From NCBI RefSeq assembly GCF_036226525.1, contig NZ_CP108487.1, forward strand, positions 4,712,001 to 4,776,000: DNA of 64,000 nucleotides, read 5' to 3'. This stretch comes from Kribbella sp. NBC_01245 (lineage in GTDB: Bacteria > Actinomycetota > Actinomycetes > Propionibacteriales > Kribbellaceae). The notes below the pieces were generated by a model. The model was not told where the DNA came from. It worked only from the letters and a program-made list of their open reading frames with translations, and did not search any database. The translations under genes were made by a program, and so were the position numbers. Of this stretch, positions 34,113 to 41,421 are shown in pieces; position 1 is the stretch's first letter; each line of letters opens with the position of its first letter.

Positions 34113-34823
34113 TTAACGCAGGGCCGATCGCGCCGTCGGGCTCAGGCGCAGATGCTGGGGCGGAGCGACCGAGATCCGGTCGATCTCAGGCTGGATCTGG
34201 TCGCGCCAGATCGCCGACGAGGCCAGCCACCGGCAGTGCTCGTCGTACGACGCAAAGTCCGCGAAAGTGGTGAGCCAGACCAGCACGGACTCGTCCCGCA
34301 GCGGCAGGGCCGGGAAGTTGTTCTCGGCCGGGAAAGTCTCGAAGAGGGCGATTGGGCGAGCGCCCGCCTCGGCCAGCACCGGCTCGATCTGCGTGTTGAA
34401 GAAATCAGCGAAGCCGTCGGAAAGGTCCCTGCGGTGGTAGACCGCGCCCGCCACGATCGTGCTTGGGATGTCGACGGCACCGATCGGCGGCCGCTCCGAG
34501 CCAGGAACGGGATAGCCGGTTCGCAGCTCTAGAGGCGTGAGCAGCAAGGCGTTGTCGGAGTCGAGCATGGTCTCGTTGGCGGCTCGGCTGTGCGCTTTCC
34601 AGATCGGCCCACCGTAAAAGTCGCTCAACGCCAGCCCCCGGGCCTCATAACTCTCGAAGGCGCGCAGCCAGACGAATCGATCGGGATCGTCGAGATCGCG
34701 GAACTGCCCGACGAGATGCATGCCGGACGCTTCCTGGCCCTCGACGAAGTGCTCATCGAAGACGTCGATCAGGTCATCCCGGCGGCCGGGGTGAAGCGTG
34801 TACTGCCTGAGGTCAACCAACAT
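34113..34823 (-). CDS. NIPSNAP-family protein
   Basis: 236 residues holding two NIPSNAP-like dimeric alpha/beta-barrel halves: VDLRQYTLHPGRRDDLIDVF and HLVGQFRDLDDPDRFVWLRA in the first, ALFETFPAENNFPALPLRDE with VLVWLTTFADFASYDEH in the second. Small-molecule binding or antibiotic-monooxygenase-like role; function unknown. No Shine-Dalgarno; TACTGT lies five bases upstream of the ATG as a possible -10 of a leaderless mRNA. The repeats at 34842-34892 sit directly upstream. Confidence 0.82.
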   Translation of the reverse strand: MLVDLRQYTLHPGRRDDLIDVFDEHFVEGQEASGMHLVGQFRDLDDPDRFVWLRAFESYEARGLALSDFYGGPIWKAHSRAANETMLDSDNALLLTPLELRTGYPVPGSERPPIGAVDIPSTIVAGAVYHRRDLSDGFADFFNTQIEPVLAEAGARPIALFETFPAENNFPALPLRDESVLVWLTTFADFASYDEHCRWLASSAIWRDQIQPEIDRISVAPPQHLRLSPTARSALR

Positions 34824-34841
34824 GACCACAGTAAAGCCGGA

Positions 34842-34892
34842 AACGCTGACACCTGCTGTCAGCGTTCCGCACAGAAACGCTGACAGCAGGTG
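34842..34892. promoter_or_regulatory. Three-copy AACGCTGACA inverted-repeat array
   Basis: AACGCTGACA (34842-34851), its complement TGTCAGCGTT (34857-34866) and a third direct copy (34876-34885). The inner pair makes a 10-bp stem with 5-nt loop; the outer pair CACCTGCTGTCAGCGTT / AACGCTGACAGCAGGTG makes a perfect 17-bp stem with 9-nt loop. Both use the central copy, so the two stems are mutually exclusive. It lies 13 nt past the stop of the small membrane protein and 19 nt upstream of the NIPSNAP ATG. Operator, terminator or switch are all possible. Confidence 0.6.
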
Positions 34893-34905
34893 CGAGACTT
34901 CTTGG

Positions 34906-35049
34906 TCAGTTGAAGATGCTGACGCCACCAGGTCCGACCAGCAGACCCACGATGATCAGCAACGCACCCGCCAGGATCTGCCCCCGGACGAGCGACACGA
35001 TTCCCGCGATGACGAGGATCGCCGCGATGATCCAGAGCACAGTAAGCAT
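34906..35049 (-). CDS. 47-residue membrane protein with GPGG-SIF C-terminus
   Basis: AAGGAG stands in ideal position before ATG 35049. Two hydrophobic helices (TVLWIIAAILVIAGIVSLV and LAGALLIIVGLLV) separated by RGQ, ending GPGGVSIFN. Small proteins of this layout are conserved and common in actinobacteria; function unknown. Divergent from the F420 oxidoreductase gene, 174 bp away, and followed by the repeat array. Confidence 0.75.
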   Translation of the reverse strand: MLTVLWIIAAILVIAGIVSLVRGQILAGALLIIVGLLVGPGGVSIFN

Positions 35050-35223
35050 GGTCGTTCTCCTTCAATCCGGCCGTCTCTGGTGAGACGGCGATGGGCCCCG
35101 AGTAACTGCCCCGTGCCTGCTTCCGGTGCCCGCCGATCCCCGATGGCAAACGCCAGGCTTGGGGAGGCGGAGGTGGGGAACCGGGAACACAACGAGATCG
35201 AGCATCGAGCGAGGAGGCACACG

Positions 35224-36189
35224 GTGAAGATCGGATACTTCCTGTCCAGCGAGGAGTACACGCCTGCTCAGCTGATCGAACAGGCGCGGCTGGCGGAGGA
35301 CGCGGGTTTCGACGGGTTGTGGATCAGCGACCACTACCACCCGTGGAACGACGAACAAGGCCAGAGCGCGTTCGTCTGGTCTGTCATCGGCGCGATCTCC
35401 CAGGTGTGCGAACTACCGGTGACCACGGCGGTCACCTGCCCGACCGTGCGGATCCACCCGGCCGTGATCGCGCAGGCCGCCGCGACCAGCGCCGTACTGC
35501 TGAACGGGCGGTTCCGGCTCGGCATCGGTTCCGGTGAGGCGCTGAACGAGCACATCCTCGGTTCGGTCTGGCCGACGGTCGAGGTACGGCTGGAGATGCT
35601 CGAGGAGGCCGTCGAGATCATGCGCCGGCTCTGGACCGAGGACTTCGTCTCGCATCACGGCAAGCACTACACGGTCGACACCGCGCGGATCTATACCCGG
35701 CCGGACTCGCCACTGGAGATCTACATGTCGGGATTGGGGCCGAAGGCAATCGATGTGGCCGCGCGGATCGCCGATGGGTACATCACCACGCAGCCGAATC
35801 CCGAACACCTGAAGCGATTCCGCGACAATGGTGGCGGTACCAAGACGGCTCAAGCGGGGTTCAAGGTGAGCTACGCGCCGACCGTCGACGAGGGTGTCGA
35901 GCAGGCCCATCGCATCTGGGCGAACTCGGGCCTACCGGGCGAGCTGGCGCAGGTGCTGCCCTCCCCGAGGCACTTCGAGCAGGCCGCCAAACTGGTCACG
36001 CCGGAGCAGACGGGCAAGTCCGTCGTCTGTGGACCGAAGGCCGCGGATCACGTGGCCGCGTTCAAGCCGTACGTCGAGGCCGGGTTCGACGAGATCTACG
36101 TGGCGAACATGGGCCCGCATTCGGTCGACATGCTGAAGCTGTACGGCAGCGAGGTGCTGCCGGAGCTACGCCATGCGGGCCGACTCTAG
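35224..36189 (+). CDS. F420-dependent LLM-class oxidoreductase (FGD-like)
   Basis: 321 residues. Luciferase-like TIM barrel of the F420-dependent glucose-6-phosphate dehydrogenase-like group: KIGYFLSSEEYTPAQLIEQA, GFDGLWISDHYHPWNDEQGQ, PVTTAVTCPTVRIHPAVIAQ, FRLGIGSGEALNEHILG and EIYMSGLGPKAIDVAARIAD. F420 is implied by the family; the substrate is not G6P with certainty because several paralogues exist per genome. GTG 35224 has GAGGAGG before it, and a long ATG-start extension upstream overlaps another gene and is rejected. Confidence 0.88.
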   Translation: MKIGYFLSSEEYTPAQLIEQARLAEDAGFDGLWISDHYHPWNDEQGQSAFVWSVIGAISQVCELPVTTAVTCPTVRIHPAVIAQAAATSAVLLNGRFRLGIGSGEALNEHILGSVWPTVEVRLEMLEEAVEIMRRLWTEDFVSHHGKHYTVDTARIYTRPDSPLEIYMSGLGPKAIDVAARIADGYITTQPNPEHLKRFRDNGGGTKTAQAGFKVSYAPTVDEGVEQAHRIWANSGLPGELAQVLPSPRHFEQAAKLVTPEQTGKSVVCGPKAADHVAAFKPYVEAGFDEIYVANMGPHSVDMLKLYGSEVLPELRHAGRL

Positions 36190-36225
36190 TAGTTGAGCCG
36201 CGCAGCAGGTAGTGCGCCGGTTGAG

Positions 36226-36297
36226 GCCACCGCGTGTTCGTACGTCGACAACACCCGGGGCCGGGGCGATTACGACAAACTGCATGTCCATTACTGA
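36226..36297 (+). pseudogene. C-terminal remnant of a second metalloprotease copy
   Basis: 23 codons, ATACSYVDNTRGRGDYDK then LHVHY and TGA, matching the last 23 residues of the metalloprotease at 36633-37598 at 20 of 23 positions. Everything upstream is gone; the left edge lies 37 bp after the F420 oxidoreductase stop. Downstream follows a paralogue of the same small lipoprotein that follows the intact protease, proving an ancient tandem duplication with loss of one protease. Confidence 0.85.
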
Positions 36298-36343
36298 CCC
36301 TCAGGAAGTCTGACACCATGAGCACTGACCCGGAGGTGAAGCG

Positions 36344-36493
36344 ATGCGCACAAAGATTGCTCAGCTGTTGGCCGTCACGCTCTTCGGCCTGATCGCCTGT
36401 ACGACGGCCGCGGCCTGCACCGGCTCAGGCAGTCACCCGGTCTGCGCCGCGAGTCCGACCATGTCTGACGAGGAGCGCGACAAGAAGTGCTGA
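36344..36493 (+). CDS. Small Cys-rich lipoprotein, copy 1
   Basis: 49 residues behind GGAGGTGA. Signal peptide MRTKIAQLLAVTLFGLIAC with lipobox LIAC (Cys19); the mature peptide is only about 30 residues with Cys25, Cys34 and a terminal motif TMSDEERDKKC ending in Cys. Paralogue of 37614-37757: same first half (R.AQLLA.TLF.L.AC), same tail (TMS.E..DKKC). No known family. It survives next to the decayed protease remnant. Confidence 0.75.
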   Translation: MRTKIAQLLAVTLFGLIACTTAAACTGSGSHPVCAASPTMSDEERDKKC

Positions 36494-36502
36494 TCGCCGC
36501 CG

Positions 36503-36538
36503 ACCGCCTGCATTGCAACTAGCTGCAATGCAGGCGGT
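36503..36538 (+). terminator. Hairpin after lipoprotein copy 1
   Basis: Perfect 15-bp arms ACCGCCTGCATTGCA / TGCAATGCAGGCGGT with a 6-nt loop, ten bases past the stop. Confidence 0.75.
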
Positions 36539-36632
36539 TGGATGGTGACAGTGAGTTCTCAGCGCAGTTCACTTGCCGCAGCCGGCCGCCGCCAACAGGC
36601 TCCCTGCACGGCCGGCGAGGGAGGAATGCGCC

Positions 36633-37598
36633 ATGAGAGCAAGGATTCTCGCCGTCGCGACAATGATGGCCGGCAGCACCTTGATCGGTGCTGCCGGTCC
36701 GGCTGTCGCCGCCGTTCCGCCGGAGTGTGCCGACTCGGCCCAGAAGCTGGCCGCACTCGGATCGGTGGCTGAAGTCGCCGTACCGGCAGTGTGCGTGCCC
36801 GTCGGGGCATCGGTCATGGTGGGTGGATTCGCCCTGAAGGTCCCGCCGGCAGGCGAAGGGGTCGGTGTCTACGACTCGCTCGAGGAAGGTGTGGACCGGC
36901 TGGCCGGAGTCGAGGTCGAATCGGGCGATGGAGTGCTCACCGCGAGGGCCGATGGAGCCGGAGATCCGGCTGAGGCGCCAGGCAAGCTGGCAGGCCCTCC
37001 AGCGGCTTGTTCGGACACTGCGCGGGCCTGGTCCGGCAAGCGGAACAACGGCTACGAGTACTTCGTCTCCTCGGCTGTGCTGGATGACGGAGTCACCTAC
37101 CAGATGTTCCTCGACGAGGTGAAGTTCGCCGCCGCCACCATCGACACCGGCCGCAACGACTGTGGTCTGGGGACCGGTGGCCTCGGCATCAACATCACTC
37201 ACAAGGGCTCGACGACGCTACGAGCCGCCAACGTCGACGGTAGTTGCCCCGGCAGCGACAGTTGGGACGTGATCGACTTCGGATCGCTGCCGGCCGGAGT
37301 GCTCGGCCGGACCTGCACCCGCTATACGATTGTCCCGTTCGCTGACGACCGGATCGTCGAGGCCGACGTCCGGCTCAGCAACCGGGCCGCCTGGTTCCGG
37401 ACGCTCCCGAGTGGTTGCTACAACCGGTATGAGATGGCCGGCGTGCTCACCCACGAGTTCGGTCATGTGTTCGGCATGGATCATGTCAGTGAGTCGAGTC
37501 ACGGCTTCCTGACCATGAGCACGATCGCGACGCCCTGTTCCTACGTCGACAACACGTGGGGCCGCGGCGACTACGACAACCTCCATGTGCACTACTGA
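36633..37598 (+). CDS. Secreted metzincin-type zinc metalloprotease
   Basis: 321 residues behind GGGAGGA. Signal peptide ends near GPAVA-A (about residue 26). A pro-like segment (27-125) is followed by the catalytic region: HEFGHVFGMDH at 274-284 gives the HExxHxxGxxH zinc site, and LTMST (Met295) is the Met-turn, so it is a metzincin related to matrixin/snapalysin-like enzymes. Several Cys in the mature part (126, 177, 205, 228, 262, 302) suggest disulfides. Fifteen bases after its stop a small lipoprotein starts, and an ancestral duplicate preceded it. Confidence 0.85.
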   Translation: MRARILAVATMMAGSTLIGAAGPAVAAVPPECADSAQKLAALGSVAEVAVPAVCVPVGASVMVGGFALKVPPAGEGVGVYDSLEEGVDRLAGVEVESGDGVLTARADGAGDPAEAPGKLAGPPAACSDTARAWSGKRNNGYEYFVSSAVLDDGVTYQMFLDEVKFAAATIDTGRNDCGLGTGGLGINITHKGSTTLRAANVDGSCPGSDSWDVIDFGSLPAGVLGRTCTRYTIVPFADDRIVEADVRLSNRAAWFRTLPSGCYNRYEMAGVLTHEFGHVFGMDHVSESSHGFLTMSTIATPCSYVDNTWGRGDYDNLHVHY

Positions 37599-37613
37599 TC
37601 CAGAGGTGATCCG

Positions 37614-37757
37614 ATGCGGGTAAGGCTGGCTCAACTGTTGGCGCTCACGCTGTTCACTCTGCTTGCCTGCGTCGCGTGCGGCTCCGGCAGCGACGACGCC
37701 TGCGCGGCGACCCCAACGCCGACCATGTCGGAGAAGGAAGCCGACAAGAAGTGCTGA
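37614..37757 (+). CDS. Small Cys-rich lipoprotein, copy 2
   Basis: 47 residues; GAGGTGA before ATG 37614, only 15 nt after the protease stop, so co-translated. Signal peptide MRVRLAQLLALTLFTLLAC with lipobox LLAC (Cys19), followed by Cys22, Cys30 and a terminal TMSEKEADKKC. Paralogue of copy 1 at 36344-36493. Membrane-anchored, exported with the protease; could be its anchor, inhibitor, chaperone or substrate. Unknown family. Confidence 0.78.
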   Translation: MRVRLAQLLALTLFTLLACVACGSGSDDACAATPTPTMSEKEADKKC

Positions 37758-37920
37758 GCGCCCGTTCGGCGGTCAGCCAGGGGCCGCAGGCAACGATATG
37801 ACCGACGGCGGGAGTTTTGTGGATTCGCCGTTTCCCCTGCCTGGTAAAGCGAAAGTGCTTCACCGCACATTCGTCAGGAACACGTCTGACCGGTCGACCC
37901 GCCCCCGGGGACTGGGTCAC

Positions 37921-38247
37921 TCAGCGTCCGACCGCTCGGGCCAGCTCGGACTTGTTCATCTTCGAACGGCCCTTGATGCCCTTGCGCTTGGCGTCGGCGT
38001 AGAGCTGTTCCTTCGTCCGGCCGCCGGAGCCCTTGTGTGAGCGCTGACCGCCGCGCTTGCTCGAGGACATGTCGTGGGTGGAGGTGCGGCTCTTCTCCTT
38101 CGCCTCACCGGAGCGGGCGCGTTCCTTGTTGACCGTACGGGCCGCGATCTCTTCCGCGGTGTCCTCGCTCCGGCCACGCTTCTTCAGCCCGCCCTTGATG
38201 TGCTCGTACTGGCGCTCGCGCTTCTTGCTCCAAGCATCCTGAGGCAT
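37921..38247 (-). CDS. Basic Rho_N-domain protein ('plasmid stabilization'-like)
   Basis: 108 residues, highly basic. N-terminal DAWSKKRERQYEHIKGGLKK and EDTAEEIAARTVNKERARSG, then a flexible Ser/Lys-rich middle and a C-terminal Rho_N-like helix pair (TKEQLYADAKRKGIKGRSKM, NKSELARAVGR). The family is common in actinobacteria, usually annotated as plasmid stabilization protein, and probably binds nucleic acid. GGGAGGAG precedes ATG 38247. Lies beside a topoisomerase IB remnant and the Ku gene. Confidence 0.78.
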   Translation of the reverse strand: MPQDAWSKKRERQYEHIKGGLKKRGRSEDTAEEIAARTVNKERARSGEAKEKSRTSTHDMSSSKRGGQRSHKGSGGRTKEQLYADAKRKGIKGRSKMNKSELARAVGR

Positions 38248-38301
38248 GTCTCCCACTCCTCCCGACTACTAAGAGCGTTCCGGTACCCGAGGGGTTCGAG
38301 C

Positions 38302-38967
38302 TCAATCCACGTCCAGCAGCCGTATGACGGAACGCTCCAGCGTGCCGTGCACGGACGGCCGGGTCAGGTCATGCGACCCGGCCCGCCGAATGGCCCTCGC
38401 GATCGTCCGACCTCGTTCGAACTGGTAGATCACGCGCGGATCGACGTACGACCGGCGGGTCACGGCCGGGGTGTTGCCGAGCTCTTCGGAGACCTCCGCG
38501 AGCATCGCCTGGATGGCCCGCTGGGTCGCGCGTTTGCTGCTGGGCGGTTCCATTCCGGCCAGGACCACGGCGGCGTACACCGTCGCATGCCAAGTCCGGA
38601 GGTCCTTCAAGAGCAGCTTCGCCTGCCGGACGCAGACGTCGCTGCGGAGCAAGGTGGCGGCACCCCGGGCTGCCGTACTCGTCCGCGTACTGCGTGCCGC
38701 CGGTGCGGAACACGCCGTGGTCGAGCATGCGCAGCGCCACCGCCAGGATCCGCTCGCGCTCGAGCCCGGACTTGGCGAGATCGGCTGCGACCTTGTGGCG
38801 GAAGGCAGGCAGTCGGCGGACCAGGCGCCGTACCCGCTCGTGCGGATCCGCTCGAGGATTTCGGGGTCAGTGACGGGGCTGCCGTGGGCGTCCAGATAGG
38901 TGAAACCGCGGCCGTGGCCCTTCCTGGTCAGGCCCGGTTCGTCCACCTTGCTTCGTCGCAACCGCAT
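38302..38967 (-). pseudogene. Degenerate DNA topoisomerase IB
   Basis: The N-terminal part (MRLRRSKVDEPGLTRKGHGR, FTYLDAHGSPVTDPEILERI) and C-terminal part (KDLRTWHATVYAAVVLAG, TRRSYVDPRVIYQFERGRTI with the active-site Tyr) are clear topoisomerase IB. Between them the reading shifts to a second frame (LVRRLPAFRHKVAADLAKSG, LAVALRMLDHGVFRTGGTQY, ADEYGS) and back, and segments expected for the family are missing: about 45 residues before LVRRLPAF and a block after ADEYGS that should carry catalytic Arg/Lys. 221 codons remain where 330-350 are usual. Inactive unless sequencing errors are involved; missing segments make that unlikely. Confidence 0.8.
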
Positions 38968-39073
38968 GGCCGTCCGGTACCCGGGCGGCGTTCGTTATCC
39001 GGGCGTTGAGATACATGGTTCGGGGAGTTGTGGGCACAGCGGTGGCAAGGATTCATCCACCAAGGAGGAACCG

Positions 39074-39250
39074 ATGGGTATCGGGGACAAACTGAAGAAT
39101 GTTGCCGAAGAAGCCAAGGGCAAGATGAAGGAAAAGGCCGGCGACGCCACGAACAACGAGGACCTGCAGGCCGAGGGCCAGTTCGAAGAGAGCAAGGCCG
39201 ATCTGAAGCAGGCCGCCGAGAAGGCTAAGGACGCCTTCGACAATCGCTGA
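39074..39250 (+). CDS. CsbD-family stress protein
   Basis: 58 residues, AAGGAGGAA before ATG. Lys/Glu/Asp-rich amphipathic helices GDKLKNVAEEAKGKMKEKAG, DLQAEGQFEESKADLKQAAE, characteristic of CsbD, a general-stress protein (SigB-controlled in Bacillus). Small, soluble, likely partly disordered. Confidence 0.9.
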   Translation: MGIGDKLKNVAEEAKGKMKEKAGDATNNEDLQAEGQFEESKADLKQAAEKAKDAFDNR

Positions 39251-39261
39251 CACCCGTCCAC

Positions 39262-39295
39262 GCTCGACCGCATCTCTGTCTGGGTGCGGTCGAGC
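39262..39295 (+). terminator. Terminator after the CsbD gene
   Basis: Perfect 11-bp arms GCTCGACCGCA / TGCGGTCGAGC, 12-nt loop, followed by TGTCTGTTT. Confidence 0.8.
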
Positions 39296-39342
39296 TGTCT
39301 GTTTAGCGGCGTTCTCCGGAGTCGGTTCGCTAGTGTCGGGAC

Positions 39343-40281
39343 ATGGACTTCGATGAGGCGGCCAGCGAGCTCTACGGCGTACCGGCGGGCGACTTCATCA
39401 GCACCCGCAACGACCTGGCCAAGCGGCTGAAGGCAGACGGCGACGCGCTCGGTTCGGCCCGGTTGAAGGCCCTGCGCAAGCCCACGGTGGCGGCCTGGGT
39501 GGCGAACTTGCTCGCCCGGGAGAAGCCCGACGAACTCGACGACCTGCTTGCCCTGGGCGACGAGTTGCGCGAGGCAACGGCCGACCTGGACGGCGAACGC
39601 CTGCGCGAACTCACCCCACGCCGCCACCAGCAGACCGACGTACTCGCCAAAGCGGCCCACCAGCTCGCGAGTGACGCGGGCGTGAAGGTCAGCGCGGACG
39701 TCGGCCAGAAATTGCGCGAGACCCTCGACGCGGCCCTGATCGACCCGGCCGCGGGCGAGGCGGTCCGCGAAGGCCGGTTGAGCAGCGCCTTGCGCCATGT
39801 CGGGTTCGGCGTGGTCGACGAGAGCGGCGACCCGTCCAACGTCATGCCGCTCACCGATGAGCGCCGCCAGCGGGCGAAGGAGCGGCGTACGGCCCGCTCC
39901 ACCTCGGCGCGTGCTGCCTCGCCTGCCTCGGCGGGTGCTGCTGATGCCGTTGAGGTTGAGGCGGATGACGAGGCGGCGGCGCGGGAACGGGCTGAGCGGG
40001 AAGAGGCCGAGCGGCAGGAGGAGGAACGCCGCGAGGCGGAACGGGCGGAGGCGCAGCGCGAGGCGGATGAGGCGGTTGCCGCCGCGGAGGCCGCCGAGTC
40101 CACCGTCGAGGAGCTGACCGGCGAGCTCGCGTCGGCCCGGGAGGCGCTGGAGGCGGCGCAGGACGAGGTCCGCCGCCTCGGTGACGCGGTGGACGAGGCG
40201 CGCAAGGAGGCCCGCGCCGCCCAGCAGACCAGCCGGGACGCGCGCAAGCGGCTGAACCGGCTCGGGCGCAGGCTTTCTTGA
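39343..40281 (+). CDS. Coiled-coil protein of unknown function next to Ku
   Basis: 312 residues. An N-terminal conserved domain (about 1-160: YGVPAGDFISTRNDLAKRLK, ALRKPTVAAWVANLLAREKP, RRHQQTDVLAKAAHQLASDA), then an Ala/Glu/Arg-rich coiled coil (about 205-300) dominated by EREEAERQEEERREAERAEA. The N-terminal pattern is widespread in actinobacteria without assigned function. Located 47 bp upstream of the Ku gene on the same strand, so perhaps co-transcribed; the link to DNA repair is positional only. Confidence 0.78.
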   Translation: MDFDEAASELYGVPAGDFISTRNDLAKRLKADGDALGSARLKALRKPTVAAWVANLLAREKPDELDDLLALGDELREATADLDGERLRELTPRRHQQTDVLAKAAHQLASDAGVKVSADVGQKLRETLDAALIDPAAGEAVREGRLSSALRHVGFGVVDESGDPSNVMPLTDERRQRAKERRTARSTSARAASPASAGAADAVEVEADDEAAARERAEREEAERQEEERREAERAEAQREADEAVAAAEAAESTVEELTGELASAREALEAAQDEVRRLGDAVDEARKEARAAQQTSRDARKRLNRLGRRLS

Positions 40282-40328
40282 ATTCGGCCTGAGCGGGTAC
40301 CGGCCCGGCAGACGAAAGGGGTGCCGCG

Positions 40329-41237
40329 ATGCCACGCGCGATCTGGTCGGGATACATCACGTTCGGGCTGGTCTCCGTACCGGTCGGGTTGTTCAGTGCG
40401 ACGTCGGAACACGAGGTCGACTTCCACCAATTCCAGCGTGGTACGTCGGACCGGATCCGGTACAAGCGGGTGAACGAGCGCACCGGTCGCGAGGTCGACT
40501 TCGACAAGATCGTGAAGGGGCACGACGTCGGCGGCGGCGAGTACGTCATCGTCGAGCCGGACGAACTGGACGACATCGCCCCCGGGCGCTCCCGCTCGCT
40601 GGAGATCTCGCGGTTCGTCGACCTGGACGAGATCGACCCGATCCACTTCCAGAAGAGCTACTACCTCGCGCCGACCGACAAGGACAACACCAAGTCGTAC
40701 GCCCTGCTCCGCGACGCCCTCGCGAAGACCAACCGGACCGGCATCGCCAGTTTTGTCATGCGGGGCAAGGAATACCTGGCCGCGATCCGGGCCGACGGCA
40801 AGGTACTCGTACTGGAAACGATGTTCTTCGCCGACGAGATCCGCGATCCGGGCGATATCGGCTCGCTGCCCACGAAGACGACCGGCAAGCAACTCGCGAT
40901 GGCAACGGACCTGATCGAGGCGATGAGCGGAACCTGGCGCCCGTCCGACTACCACGACAGCTACACCGAACGCGTCATGAAGCTGGTCGAAACCAAACGC
41001 AAGGGCAAGGAAGTCGTCATCAACGAGGAAACTCCCGAAGCCACCCACACCGACGACCTGGTAACCGCCCTCCGCGCCAGCGTAGAAGCCGCCCGCTCCC
41101 GCCGCTCCACCCCCACCAAGAAGCCCACCACCCCTTCGAAGAAGACCACCACCAAAAAGTCCACCGCGCCAAAGAAGACCGCCACCAAGAAGTCCGCGGC
41201 AAGAAAGACCACCACCCGCAAGAAAGCCGCCGCCTAG
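40329..41237 (+). CDS. ku: Ku protein for non-homologous end joining
   Basis: 302 residues. Start ARAIWSGYITFGLVSVPVGL and the core with HQFQRGTSDRIRYKRVNERT, GRSRSLEISRFVDLDEIDP, YYLAPTDKDNTKSYALLRDA and KEYLAAIRADGKVLVLETM define bacterial Ku, which binds DNA ends as a homodimer and recruits LigD. The last 50 residues form a Lys/Thr/Ala-rich tail (KKTTTKKSTAPKKTATKKSA), as in actinobacterial Ku proteins with DNA-bridging tails. LigD is not in the window. GAAAGGGG lies before ATG. Confidence 0.95.
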   Translation: MPRAIWSGYITFGLVSVPVGLFSATSEHEVDFHQFQRGTSDRIRYKRVNERTGREVDFDKIVKGHDVGGGEYVIVEPDELDDIAPGRSRSLEISRFVDLDEIDPIHFQKSYYLAPTDKDNTKSYALLRDALAKTNRTGIASFVMRGKEYLAAIRADGKVLVLETMFFADEIRDPGDIGSLPTKTTGKQLAMATDLIEAMSGTWRPSDYHDSYTERVMKLVETKRKGKEVVINEETPEATHTDDLVTALRASVEAARSRRSTPTKKPTTPSKKTTTKKSTAPKKTATKKSAARKTTTRKKAAA

Positions 41238-41285
41238 CAGCCAGTCGGCGACAAACTCAAGAGCGCAGGGTTGGGGACTAGGGCC

Positions 41286-41301
41286 ACGCCGTGTACGGCG
41301 T
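41286..41301. terminator. Short palindrome between convergent genes
   Basis: ACGCCGT-GT-ACGGCGT, with flanking GGG/CCC partly extending the stem, between the Ku stop and the stop of the minus-strand membrane protein. The rest of 41238-41421 shows no gene. Confidence 0.4.
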
Positions 41302-41421
41302 CCCGCGCTCACCACGGTCCGGCAGCACTTCAAGCCCTCGGGCCGCGGCCGCCTTCCTTTGTCCGCGAGTGGTCGCATCTGGTCCCTCGCGCGAGCGGAG
41401 CCGGCTATGAGCGGAGGGGCG

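Noticed and set aside
37758-37920. Search for a third lipoprotein or protease remnant after copy 2
   Set aside because: No similarity to either cassette gene; no start with a ribosome site and no coding pattern.
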